From assembly GCA_022749815.1 (NCBI GenBank), contig JAKIWV010000004.1, positions 124,001 through 188,000 of the forward strand: a DNA stretch of 64,000 nt, written 5' to 3'. Of this stretch, positions 40,489-48,409 are shown one piece after another. The notes beneath the pieces were generated by a model. It did not search any database and was not told where the DNA came from. It saw only the letters and a program-made list of their open reading frames with translations. The position numbers and the translations under genes were made by a program. The DNA is from Thermoplasmata archaeon. Its GTDB lineage: Archaea > Thermoplasmatota > Thermoplasmata > Lutacidiplasmatales > UBA184. Numbering within the stretch: the stretch's first letter is position 1; the number at the start of each line of letters is the position of its first letter.

Positions 40489-40773
40489 TTACTGGACAGT
40501 GATGGTCCCGGAACGGCCCATTGAAACCTGGAGCTTGCCCCGGAAGTCCTTGACCCAACCATCGGTGATCTTGACCTTCTGACCTACGGCGTATTTCGTG
40601 ATATCCTCGCCCCAAAGGGTGAGCGTGATCGTCCCGGTCTCGTCCTTCAAGGTCGCGTCGGCGACCTTGGAGGGCCCTCGCGACGTCGTCACGTCGCGGG
40701 CATCAGAAATGGCCGTGATAGTGGCTTCGATCGTCGCGTTCGCGTTGGCTCGGAGGGAAGAGATACCTGCCAT
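40489..40773 (-). CDS. OB-fold nucleic-acid-binding protein (RPA/SSB-like single domain)
   Basis: The 94-aa protein is one OB fold: ATIEATITAISDARDVTTSR, VADATLKDETGTITLTLWGE (the core beta3 with T-x-T-L-W), ITKYAVGQKVKITDGWVKDF and GKLQVSMGRSGTI. This is the pattern of archaeal RPA/SSB-like single-stranded nucleic acid binders. A TATA-like CTTAAAC lies 28 nt before the ATG at 40773, which supports this start over the one at 40788. The frame remains open to 41436, but the extension looks non-coding. Confidence 0.85.
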   Translation of the reverse strand: MAGISSLRANANATIEATITAISDARDVTTSRGPSKVADATLKDETGTITLTLWGEDITKYAVGQKVKITDGWVKDFRGKLQVSMGRSGTITVQ

Positions 40774-40797
40774 GGCGGGGGAGGCCATTCCCGTCGT

Positions 40798-40804
40798 GTT
40801 TAAG
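40798..40804 (-). promoter_or_regulatory. TATA-like box for the OB-fold gene
   Basis: The minus strand reads CTTAAAC, centred 28 nt before the ATG at 40773. It is the mirror of the GTTTAAG box before the CDGSH gene. Confidence 0.45.
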
Positions 40805-41897
40805 CTTCTTGCGGCTCCCCTGAAAACCCTCTCCGGCGCGCGGGCCGACCCATTCGAGAGTCTCTTCCGGTGCTGGATATCGGCTGGCGGGCAGCGACCC
40901 TGACAGGGTCTCATGCGAGGGCGATCTCGGAGGTTTTGTGCGGGAGCCAGGCTTGGTGGAAGGCCCCACGCCGCTCGGGCGCGGAGGCGCCGAACCCGGT
41001 CTTCAGCGCCGGCCGCCATCCTCTGTGGTCGGAGCTTGTGGTCGAGTCGCGCCAATGGGCCGTTCTGCAACTCTTCGGTCAGCAGGTGGCATCCCAGGGG
41101 GATACCCAGGAGCCACCAAGCGCGGTAGATGTCGGCGCCCAGACCGTCGGGAGACGATGCAAGCCGCTCTGGGTGGACAAATTCTTCAACTATTGGGCGA
41201 AGGCTTGCGCTGGACGTTCGCGCCTGGCAGGTGCCCCCCGGCCCGAGGTCGGGTCCACGGCCCACGGCGGACGCGGTCGTGGAATTCCGGTACCGGGACG
41301 GCCAACTTGAGGCGCGCACGAGCCAGGACCAGACCCGGAAGGAGCTCGCTTGCACTTCGATTTCGTTCCGGACGGGCACGGCAACCCGCTCTGGGCCGAC
41401 CCGCTCCGACCATCGAATGGACGGCGGGCCCTCCATGACCTAAGCCGGCCGAATTGTTCTGATAAACACGCTCTGGGGAAGCGGGGGTTCGCGCATCACC
41501 GTCTGTTTCGGCCATTCTCCTCCGTGCCTCGTCCGACCTGTTCCGTTCCGTCAAGCGATACCCCCTTCCGCGGGCCCTCCGTCGCACGAAATCGTCTCGC
41601 GCGCGCCCGGCGCCTAGGTTTTTATCCTTATGGGTGCGTATTGCATCCCGTAGATCCCCCGCCTTGAGCGGTGGACGACTACTGGGGGGAAGCAGCCACC
41701 GTGACAGCCGACCATTATCGATCTCTTCCGTGGGATAGAACTGACTCCCGTCCTCTCTCTCGTTACTCCAGCCGGGTCGGCCCCGTCTGGAAGGCGGACC
41801 ACGTGTCTGCCGGCCGTTCCCGGGAAATCGGCTGGCGCAAGGTCTACCGCGTTGCTGCCGCACGCGATAGGCGTCCCGGGAGACGGCAGGGTGGACC
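40805..41897. other. Long stretch without a confident gene upstream of the GTPase locus
   Basis: In this 1.09 kb no frame gives a recognisable protein. Overlapping frames at 40870-41310 (+) and 41129-41443 (+) each have a stretch that looks coding (SELVVESRQWAVLQLFGQQV; DAVVEFRYRDGQLEARTSQD), as if one gene were split by a frameshift near 41.2 kb. A TATA-like GGTTTTTATCC at 41617-41627 and a GTG-started 81-codon frame (41671-41916) precede the flotillin-like gene; this may be its promoter and a long leader. Confidence 0.4.
41129..41443 (+). CDS. Possible C-terminal part of an unrecognised, perhaps frameshifted protein
   Basis: The frame gives 104 residues. The second half (DAVVEFRYRDGQLEARTSQD, ELACTSISFRTG) has a strand-like, protein-like composition, whereas the first part is less convincing and overlaps another plus-strand frame ending at 41310. 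It may be the 3' end of a gene damaged by a frameshift. No family recognised. Confidence 0.2.
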   Translation: MSAPRPSGDDASRSGWTNSSTIGRRLALDVRAWQVPPGPRSGPRPTADAVVEFRYRDGQLEARTSQDQTRKELACTSISFRTGTATRSGPTRSDHRMDGGPSMT

Positions 41898-42824
41898 ATG
41901 GAGCTTAGCGACCTAGTCCTCCCAGCAGTCGCCCTCGGTGCCACCGCGGTCGGTCTCTTCGGGGCGTGGAGGTTCTACCGCAGGTATTACCGGGTAGTTC
42001 CGACGAACCGGGCGCTGGTATTGTATGGCGGCCCGCGCGCGACGTCCGGGTCGTCGAGCCCGGCACCGGTTGACGTGAGAGTCCCACGGATCGTCGTAGG
42101 CGGGGGAGTCCTTGTCCCGCCCTGGAGGAACGGCGCGGACTTCCTCTCACTCAGCCCCCTCGACGTAGACCTTCGACTCATTGTGCCTACCTCGGCGGCG
42201 GAAGCCGACGGGACTCCGTGGGAGGTCGGTCTAGCCGCTCGAGTGAAGATCCCGACGGAACCCCGAATGCTGTCGGCGGCGGCGGAGAACTTGCTGGGTC
42301 AAAGCGAGTCAGAGGTTTGCGCGATGGTCGTGCGGACTCTGGAGTCCGTAGCTCCGGCGGTCATCCTGCGGGAGCTCAGCGCGGATCCTCGGATCGATTG
42401 GGATCGATTGGCTGCGACGCTCCAGGCAGCCATCGCGCCGGAGCTAGTCTCCGTTGGACTCGAAGTCCGCACCCTCTCCGTCACCCAGATACGCCGGTTG
42501 TCCCACAGCGATTCGGGGGATCGGTCCCTCGTTCCCGCGCCGCCCCTGTCAAGAGACCTCCTCTGGGCGTCGGGGGACCTCGGAGTTAGACTTCGAGGCG
42601 TTGAAGTCCGCCTCGATCGGACCGAGAGGAGTCTCGGGCTTCTCAGTGCAGAGGTCATGCGTCTGGGACGGGATGCCTCCCAGTTCCCAGAGTTACCGGC
42701 CTTGCAGCCTTACGATTCGACAGAGGACGAGCGCTCGTCCCGTACTTCTAGCCGCGGCCCGAGAGGGCCCGGGGCGGGAGGTACGGGCGGAACGGCTCGA
42801 CCTCTGTTGGATGCCGAAGAGTAA
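41898..42824 (+). CDS. SPFH/flotillin (band 7)-like membrane protein of the GTPase locus
   Basis: The 308-aa protein has an N-terminal membrane helix (LVLPAVALGATAVGLFGAW, about 6-24) followed directly by RFYRRYYRVVPTNRALVLYG and GGGVLVPPWRNGADFLSLSP, the entry pattern of flotillin-type SPFH domains. A beta/alpha region (about 85-200, LDVDLRLIVPTSAAE, LAARVKIPTEPRMLSAAAEN, VVRTLESVAPAVILREL) completes the domain. The C-terminal third is predicted helical, then Ser/Gly-rich. SPFH proteins build oligomeric membrane platforms. The next gene starts 12 nt after the TAA with a good Shine-Dalgarno (GAGAGG), so both are in one operon. Confidence 0.78.
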   Translation: MELSDLVLPAVALGATAVGLFGAWRFYRRYYRVVPTNRALVLYGGPRATSGSSSPAPVDVRVPRIVVGGGVLVPPWRNGADFLSLSPLDVDLRLIVPTSAAEADGTPWEVGLAARVKIPTEPRMLSAAAENLLGQSESEVCAMVVRTLESVAPAVILRELSADPRIDWDRLAATLQAAIAPELVSVGLEVRTLSVTQIRRLSHSDSGDRSLVPAPPLSRDLLWASGDLGVRLRGVEVRLDRTERSLGLLSAEVMRLGRDASQFPELPALQPYDSTEDERSSRTSSRGPRGPGAGGTGGTARPLLDAEE

Positions 42825-42836
42825 GAGAGGAAAACC

Positions 42837-43856
42837 ATGTGCCCAGCAGCGATTTTGGGGGACCGAGCCTGCGGAAAGACGACCTTCTTGGGACTGCTCT
42901 ACGCAGCCCAGGTCAAGTACGGTACGCGCGTAACGGATTCGTTCCGGTTTCACGCTCCGCTGCATTCTCTCCGCTTGATGAGCCAAGTCTACGAGGGAAT
43001 GAAAGACGCCCGCTTTCCGGGGGCGACATTGAAGGACGAAATGACCGAGATCGGTTTCGTCTTTGGATACCGGAAGCCGCTGTCCGGTCGACTGCCGACC
43101 GCGCTGAAAGAGAAGAATTGGGTGAATCCGTTCGCCAAGCTTCAGTTTGCGGCCTACGATGTCTCCGGCGAGGACGTTCAGGAATTCATCGAGACCGGCG
43201 TCGCGGCGAGCCCGATCATCCAGCAGCTGCTGAAGGCCCACATCGTCGTAGTCCTCGTGGACTGCAGCAAGATGACGACGGAGATCGATTCCCCCGTGTT
43301 CCGCCAGATGCTCAAGTACGACAGCGAGGTCGCCTCGCTCCTGGTCTCCCTCCAGACCTACAAGCGCCAGGAGTTCTCGCGCATGAAGGCCCAGGGACTG
43401 AGCGTGGGCAGCCCGGTGATCTACCCGGCCATGGTGTTGTCCAAGTTCGACTCCGTACGCGACGAGGTTCTGGTCAAGCTCGGGCTCCACCGCGGGGTCC
43501 CGGCCGGAGACCAGAAGCGTAAGCGCAAGGAGTACGCGGAAGCACTCCTCCGCGTGTTCATGCCGCAAAGCCTCTCTCAGATCCGAGGAGGAAAGGTGGC
43601 CGGAGTCAACTTCGACCAGGCCGCCTACTTCTTCAGCTGGGTGCGGACCGAAGTGGCCGAAGCCGGCATGCAGCCGGTCGGGGCGCCTCGGATCGTGCGC
43701 AAAGGATTCTCTGCGGAGGGCGGTGCAGAGCCCGACTTCTCCTACGACGACTATGTCGCGTTCATCGAGCACTTCCGCGATGTGGCGAACAAGGTGCCGG
43801 ATGAGATCGTGGAGCAGGCCACCCTGCAGACCGCGCCTGCTCCGGCATCGGCCTAG
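42837..43856 (+). CDS. P-loop GTPase A (DO-GTPase-like), catalytically intact
   Basis: The 339-aa protein has G1 GDRACGKTTFLGLLYAAQVK (8-27, Lys11-type position Lys14 present), G3 FAAYDVSGEDVQEF (104-117, DxxG), VVVLVDCSKM (137-146) and G4 MVLSKFDSV (199-207, SKxD). The C-terminal third (about 235-325) is a helical extension with FDQAAYFFSWVRTEVAEAGM. The sequence FRFHAPLHSL and DARFPGA are shared with the second GTPase at 44782. It resembles the DO-GTPase group of predicted conflict systems; that assignment is from memory. It probably cycles GTP at the flotillin-marked membrane (inference). Confidence 0.82.
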   Translation: MCPAAILGDRACGKTTFLGLLYAAQVKYGTRVTDSFRFHAPLHSLRLMSQVYEGMKDARFPGATLKDEMTEIGFVFGYRKPLSGRLPTALKEKNWVNPFAKLQFAAYDVSGEDVQEFIETGVAASPIIQQLLKAHIVVVLVDCSKMTTEIDSPVFRQMLKYDSEVASLLVSLQTYKRQEFSRMKAQGLSVGSPVIYPAMVLSKFDSVRDEVLVKLGLHRGVPAGDQKRKRKEYAEALLRVFMPQSLSQIRGGKVAGVNFDQAAYFFSWVRTEVAEAGMQPVGAPRIVRKGFSAEGGAEPDFSYDDYVAFIEHFRDVANKVPDEIVEQATLQTAPAPASA

Positions 43857-43870
43857 GGGACCGGCCACCG

Positions 43871-44713
43871 ATGCCAGAGGCAACGGGCGAGCCCGACGCC
43901 GTGGAGGGTGCCGAGGAGACCATCCAGCTCGAGCACTGGATCTACGGTGCCAGTCCTGAGAAGGGGTACGGGACGAAGGCCGAGTCGATCGGCCTCAATG
44001 GCCCGCTCTATCAACGGTACCTGGGGAACCACTTCACGCCCGTCCGAGTGGAGAAGACGGCGAGCGGGTCGACCGTCATTGACGCCCGCATGATTCACCC
44101 CGCCCCGGCGAACGACGAAGTGCTGCTCTCAGTCCTCGGGCGGGGGATCCCGGACGAGTACAACCGGCCGACGATCGCGAACCATACGGTCGTCCTTCCC
44201 GGGAAGCTGCTGCGCTCGGCCCGGCTCTCGTTCAACCTGGCGGAGGCCGCGATCTTGGACTTCGACCGTCGGGTTCCGAAAGCGACCGGCCGGATCGAGC
44301 CGTTGTCGGTCCGTCTGCCGGCGGAAGTTGTCCCCCGAGAGCATCCCGGCGCGGGAATCCGACGGCTGATTACGAAGGCAGCGGTCGACACGCTCGTCAG
44401 CCGATTCCTGACGGATTCCCACGGACGGGTACTGCTCCTGTGTCGGGGGAGCACCCACCAATACCGGAACGATCTCCTCTACAAGCTCGTGGAGCTCCTT
44501 CACGCCGGGGGCGAAATCCCGCTGTTCACCGCGATTAGCGACGCGCCCACGCTGAGTGCGATGAACCACTTCCGGCTGGCGATATCGTCTCGTGGGGTTC
44601 GGGCCGACGGAACGTGGACTCTCCTGGACGCGAGCATCGATCAGCCGACTCTACATCCGATTCGGGGTCGGACCCCCGTCTATTCGAGGGTCGCAGAGGC
44701 CTTCGGGACCTGA
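43871..44713 (+). CDS. GAP1-N-like GTPase-associated protein
   Basis: The 280-aa protein starts after a short acidic leader with IQLEHWIYGASPEKGYGTKA-ESIGLNGPLY (about 18-47), the opening typical of GTPase-associated protein 1 N-terminal domains. Beta-rich segments follow: FTPVRVEKTASGSTVIDARM, DEVLLSVLGRGIPDEYNRPT and NHTVVLPGKLL. It also has a Rossmann-like C-terminal part (about 165-270, GRVLLLCRGSTHQYRNDLLY, GEIPLFTAISDAP). In bacteria GAP1 proteins are large and adjoin GTPase genes; here only an N-terminal-size unit is present, between the two GTPases. Its biochemical role is unknown. Confidence 0.65.
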   Translation: MPEATGEPDAVEGAEETIQLEHWIYGASPEKGYGTKAESIGLNGPLYQRYLGNHFTPVRVEKTASGSTVIDARMIHPAPANDEVLLSVLGRGIPDEYNRPTIANHTVVLPGKLLRSARLSFNLAEAAILDFDRRVPKATGRIEPLSVRLPAEVVPREHPGAGIRRLITKAAVDTLVSRFLTDSHGRVLLLCRGSTHQYRNDLLYKLVELLHAGGEIPLFTAISDAPTLSAMNHFRLAISSRGVRADGTWTLLDASIDQPTLHPIRGRTPVYSRVAEAFGT

Positions 44714-44781
44714 TCCATTGATCGCCATCGTCCCGAGGAATCTCGAGCCAACGTCGCGCCAGTAGCCGCGCGGAGCCCCCG

Positions 44782-45714
44782 ATGACGTCCGCGCTGGTGC
44801 TCGGCGAGCGGGGGTGCGGCCTCACCACCTTCGTTGGGTTGCTCTACACGGCGCAGGTTCGCTTGGGGACCGAGAACTCGGACGAGTTCCGATTTCATGC
44901 GGAGCGCGAGTCGATTCAGCAGATGGAGGCGGTCTACGGTGAACTAGGCGCCGGCCGATTCCCGGCCGCGGACGTGGACTGGGAGCGCCACCCGCTGTCG
45001 TTCGTCTTCGGCTTTCGTCGGGGGCATGCCGCGTGGTTGACCGGCGGAGGCGGGTCCGAGGAGGAGGGATTCTCAACGGTTCACTTTCAAGTGGGGGGGA
45101 TGCCGGCCGAGGCCGTATCCGAACTTCAGGACCACGACGCGGTGCTTGACGCCGCCACTCTCCGCCTGCTTCGAAGCCCCATCCAGATCCCGATCGTCGA
45201 TGGAGCCTGGCTTGCCCCCGATCGGACAAGTATCGGCGCTTTGCCGCTGGCGCGCTACGACCAGCACCTGGCCGGGACCCTCGACTTGCTGCGTAAGTTT
45301 CTGGCCTCGGACCGGAATCGACGGGCTCGCCAGATGTTCCCTTTGTTCGTCGTCACAAAGTTCGATCGCGTGCCGTCGGAGACCCTGAAAGCTCTGGAAG
45401 CACCGAGCGGGCCGCCGGAAGGATGGCGTCCGGATGAACGGCTGGCTGTGGGCGACCGGATTCTTCGGGGCTACCTGCCCGCAACGTCGGAGTTTCTGGC
45501 CCGGGCGAAGGATGACGGGGTCCGGCTTTCGAATCCCGGGTGGTTCTTCAGCGGGCTTCGCACCGAGGAGCGAGGGGATGAGATCCGGATCGCCCGTCGG
45601 CGCATATCTCCGATCAGCGGGTGGGAACCCGAGTACCCTTTCGAGGAGTTCAAGGGACTCTTAACGCGCATCGGCGAACTCGCGGGACGTCTACCGGTGG
45701 AGCGGCCCGACTGA
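44782..45714 (+). CDS. Pseudo-GTPase B, paralogue of GTPase A
   Basis: The 310-aa protein aligns along its length with GTPase A: G1 GERGCGLTTFVGLLYTAQVR (8-27), DEFRFHAERESI, GRFPAAD and FVFGFRR. The Walker A Lys14 of GTPase A is Leu14 here, and the G3 DxxG is replaced by FQVGGMPAE (102-110). G4 FVVTKFDRV (189-197, TKxD) is kept, as is the C-terminal segment WFFSGLRTEERGDEIRI. Nucleotide hydrolysis is therefore unlikely, but guanine recognition or dimerisation with GTPase A could persist. It is the last plus-strand gene of the locus. Confidence 0.8.
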   Translation: MTSALVLGERGCGLTTFVGLLYTAQVRLGTENSDEFRFHAERESIQQMEAVYGELGAGRFPAADVDWERHPLSFVFGFRRGHAAWLTGGGGSEEEGFSTVHFQVGGMPAEAVSELQDHDAVLDAATLRLLRSPIQIPIVDGAWLAPDRTSIGALPLARYDQHLAGTLDLLRKFLASDRNRRARQMFPLFVVTKFDRVPSETLKALEAPSGPPEGWRPDERLAVGDRILRGYLPATSEFLARAKDDGVRLSNPGWFFSGLRTEERGDEIRIARRRISPISGWEPEYPFEEFKGLLTRIGELAGRLPVERPD

Positions 45715-45721
45715 ACGGCCG

Positions 45722-47311
45722 CTATGGTGGACCCGCAGGATCAGGAACGGCGCGGTAGCGGAATCCCTCCGCATGTGTGCCTTCCCGGGTCACTGTCCAG
45801 CCAGGAAACTTCCAAATTCCACCCTCGGGAACGTACTGTGGATCTCCCTGGCTTAGTTCGCCCAGTTCCGCTTCAATGTACTCGTGGTCCGTGCTGACCT
45901 CCGGAGCGATCATCCCCTTCTGTAGGAGTGCGGTCAGCAGGGGCAAACCGGCCGGTCGCCCGCGCCACTTGACGGCCAGGAAGGCCTTGCGGACTTCCGC
46001 ATCACGGAGCAGCAGCTCTCGCAGGGTCGAATAGGGCGCCCGGCTCCTGTAGTCGCGGGGCGGCGGGTCGAGCCGGCGTTTTTCCCGGCGACTTTCGTCG
46101 AGGATTGCGCGCCAGGTCGTTTCGGAGAGGGTCTTGACTTGCCATATCGCGTCGAGGTCGATGGGGTCGCCCTGCCCGCTTGCGGCGGGCTGGGCTCCTC
46201 CGGAAACCGCCACTCCCAACGCATCGAGGAGGGCGGAGGGGAGGGCGCCGCTGCGTCGGGTCTTTAGTGCAACGAGGGTAAACGCGAGAGCAGCGCCGGA
46301 GGTACCGCCGCTCGGTGGGCGGATTTGAAGTTCCTCGCAGTCCGGATAGCGATTCGGGTGAAGGAGCACGAAAGGCCCGCTCTCGGAGGCGCTGAACAGC
46401 GTAGCCAGCGCGTCGGTGACAGTGGCGACTTGCCGCCGGACCGCTAGCTCGCTCAAACGGATCAGCGGAAAGGGGGCATCCGCCTTTCGGGGGCGGGAGG
46501 CCAGGTCGTCCAAGAGGGCTTGGGCGACCTCGGCTTGGATTTGCTGGGTCACCGTCCGGGAAACGGCGTTGTCGGCTGTCCGAGACCGCGACAGGCCCCG
46601 GCGGACTCGCTCGCGCATGCGGCCCTGGCGAATCGAGCTCTGGTGCAGCGACCAGAGGCGTAGATTGAGCCAGGGACGAAGCCGGCCGCCGCTGATCTTG
46701 GACTCGGCAAAGATCCCACCCCACCGATTGGGCATCTGCTCGGCCCATGCCGGATCGTCCGGGCTCCGCCGGTACCAAACCAAACCGAGTTCACGCAGGA
46801 GGGCGGACGCACTGAGCGGGTCATCGACCTCGCGTTTCACGCGTTGCATGAGAGCCTCGGCACGCCCCGCCAAGAGCGCGAAGAGCTCCGAATCCCCCTC
46901 GCCCTCGGGGAGCAACGGGGATACGGAAAGCTGGTTCAGGGCTTGGATATCAAACCGTTCGGCCGGGTCCAGGGCCAGGAAACTCTGCAGGGATTGGGAG
47001 GTGATCCGCCTCCCGATGGGTCGGGGGGGCGTTTCCTTCGTCTCCTCCGGCCGCGAAGCGGCTTGGGCCGGCACTGGAGTCCGAGACCCTGTGGGAGCCT
47101 CCTCTCGCGAATCGGGATTCGGCGCGGCCGATCGCTGTGTCGGTGGCGAAGGTCTGTCGCGCCCCTCGGAACCCGGATGCGTCGCGGTCCGACGGAGGGT
47201 TTCCACATCGTGCAATCGACGGTGATGCTCCCGCTCGATGCGCAAGCGTTCCTCTGCCCGGCGACGATCCTTCTCGCGCTGGATCCAGTCGGCGTCCGTC
47301 TCGTTCACCAT
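45722..47311 (-). CDS. Unknown 529-aa protein convergent with the GTPase locus
   Basis: Residues 1-45 are a highly charged helix (DWIQREKDRRRAEERLRIER), likely coiled coil; 45-105 are Pro/Ser-rich and disordered. A helical region with WYRRSPDDPAWAEQMPNRWG and LNLRLWSLHQSSIRQGRMRE (about 170-270) is followed by a mixed alpha/beta region (WQVKTLSETTWRAILDES, KAFLAVKWRGRPAGLPLLTA, GGIWKFPGWTVTREGT). No known domain was recognised. The stop lies 8 nt from the stop of pseudo-GTPase B. It could be a partner or effector of that system or an unrelated neighbour. Confidence 0.6.
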   Translation of the reverse strand: MVNETDADWIQREKDRRRAEERLRIEREHHRRLHDVETLRRTATHPGSEGRDRPSPPTQRSAAPNPDSREEAPTGSRTPVPAQAASRPEETKETPPRPIGRRITSQSLQSFLALDPAERFDIQALNQLSVSPLLPEGEGDSELFALLAGRAEALMQRVKREVDDPLSASALLRELGLVWYRRSPDDPAWAEQMPNRWGGIFAESKISGGRLRPWLNLRLWSLHQSSIRQGRMRERVRRGLSRSRTADNAVSRTVTQQIQAEVAQALLDDLASRPRKADAPFPLIRLSELAVRRQVATVTDALATLFSASESGPFVLLHPNRYPDCEELQIRPPSGGTSGAALAFTLVALKTRRSGALPSALLDALGVAVSGGAQPAASGQGDPIDLDAIWQVKTLSETTWRAILDESRREKRRLDPPPRDYRSRAPYSTLRELLLRDAEVRKAFLAVKWRGRPAGLPLLTALLQKGMIAPEVSTDHEYIEAELGELSQGDPQYVPEGGIWKFPGWTVTREGTHAEGFRYRAVPDPAGPP

Positions 47312-47468
47312 GAGGTGGGCGGGTCGCTAAACCCGTCTAAAATGGGGGTGGCCATAGGCATTAATCGTTTCGACGAAGGAGCCGAGCGGAACCAGGGTCG
47401 CGCTCCAGGCCTTCGTCATCCAACAGCTCTATACCGGGGAACGTGCTGCAGGGTCTCGGGGACTACCA

Positions 47469-47675
47469 ATGGTTCAGAAAGTAACCGAAGTCGTGGGAAA
47501 GTCGACTCAAGGGTTCGCCAAGGCCGCCGAAGATGCAGTAAGGACCGCCGCGAAGACCGTGCGAAACCTCCGGTGGTTCCGCGTCACCGAGCTCGAGGGG
47601 AGCGTCAAGGACCAAAAGACGATCGAATACCATGCCACTGTCAAGATTTACTTCGACTTCGAGGAGCCCAAGTAA
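47469..47675 (+). CDS. Dodecin (flavin storage/sequestering protein)
   Basis: The 68-aa protein has the dodecin beta-alpha-beta-beta fold: MVQKVTEVVGKSTQGFAKAA, AVRTAAKTVRNLRWFRVTEL with the flavin-stacking Trp, and TIEYHATVKIYFDFEE. Dodecins assemble as dodecamers that bind riboflavin, FMN or lumichrome. Length is standard. It is divergent from the 529-aa gene and appears monocistronic. Confidence 0.93.
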   Translation: MVQKVTEVVGKSTQGFAKAAEDAVRTAAKTVRNLRWFRVTELEGSVKDQKTIEYHATVKIYFDFEEPK

Positions 47676-47902
47676 CCTGCCGAGCCCTCGAACGGGCCGA
47701 TGCGGGGTGTCGGGAGACCCGGGCGGCCTTTAGCAAAACGGTGGACAGGGGCTCCTCGGTCCGTCGTGGACTGGCACCGTGCGCGGAACTTCCGGAGGGA
47801 AATTTCGAGCGGCCTCCGAGGCCGTCGAGGCGTTGAGGAGGGACCGCTGTATGGGCTGTCCCGGGGGATTCAGGTAATGAACCCCGGGGTCTCAACGCCC
47901 CC

Positions 47903-48295
47903 GTGGCGTCTTTATCGAAGCCCGAGTGGCGAAAGCTCACACGCCAGGAAGAGGCGGTCATCGTCCGGAAGGGGACCGAGGCCCCTTATTCCGGCGAATA
48001 CGAGCACACCACGGTAGCGGGAACCTATGAATGCAAGCGGTGTGCCGCACCGCTGTATCGCTCCGAGAGCAAGTTCGACTCGGGCTGCGGCTGGCCCAGC
48101 TTTGACGATGCAATCCCCGGCAACGTGCGAAGGGTCTCCGATGCAGACGGGATGCGTGTAGAGATCGAGTGCGCCCAGTGTGGAGCGCACCTCGGGCATG
48201 TGTTCGAGGGAGAGCGGTTTACGCCGCGCAACACTCGGCATTGCGTGAACTCAATCTCACTTGTGTTCCGGCCCCGAGAAACGAACCCCCGCTGA
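47903..48295 (+). CDS. msrB: Peptide methionine-R-sulfoxide reductase MsrB
   Basis: The 130-aa protein reduces Met-R-sulfoxide in proteins. It has SGEYEHTTVAGTYECKRCAA (zinc CxxC), KFDSGCGWPSFDD, IECAQCGAHLGHVFEG (second zinc CxxC and GHVF) and catalytic RHCVNSISL (Cys near 116). The GTG start at 47903 gives a complete domain. A resolving Cys may be the one in SGCGWPSF. It stands alone between dodecin and the VIT1-type gene. Confidence 0.95.
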   Translation: MASLSKPEWRKLTRQEEAVIVRKGTEAPYSGEYEHTTVAGTYECKRCAAPLYRSESKFDSGCGWPSFDDAIPGNVRRVSDADGMRVEIECAQCGAHLGHVFEGERFTPRNTRHCVNSISLVFRPRETNPR

Positions 48296-48409
48296 CCCCC
48301 GCCAGGCTGTTCGGGCACTAGCGGCGCGTGAAGCGGTGGACTTTTTTGGTCGCTGCCGCGAACCTTTAGTAGGGTACCGCGAGTCGCAGCGGGCCGGATC
48401 CCTCATTTC

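Noticed and set aside
40774-41436. Long N-terminal extension of the OB-fold protein (frame open to 41436)
   Set aside because: The extension has no protein-like pattern and a TATA-like box lies 28 nt before the ATG at 40773.
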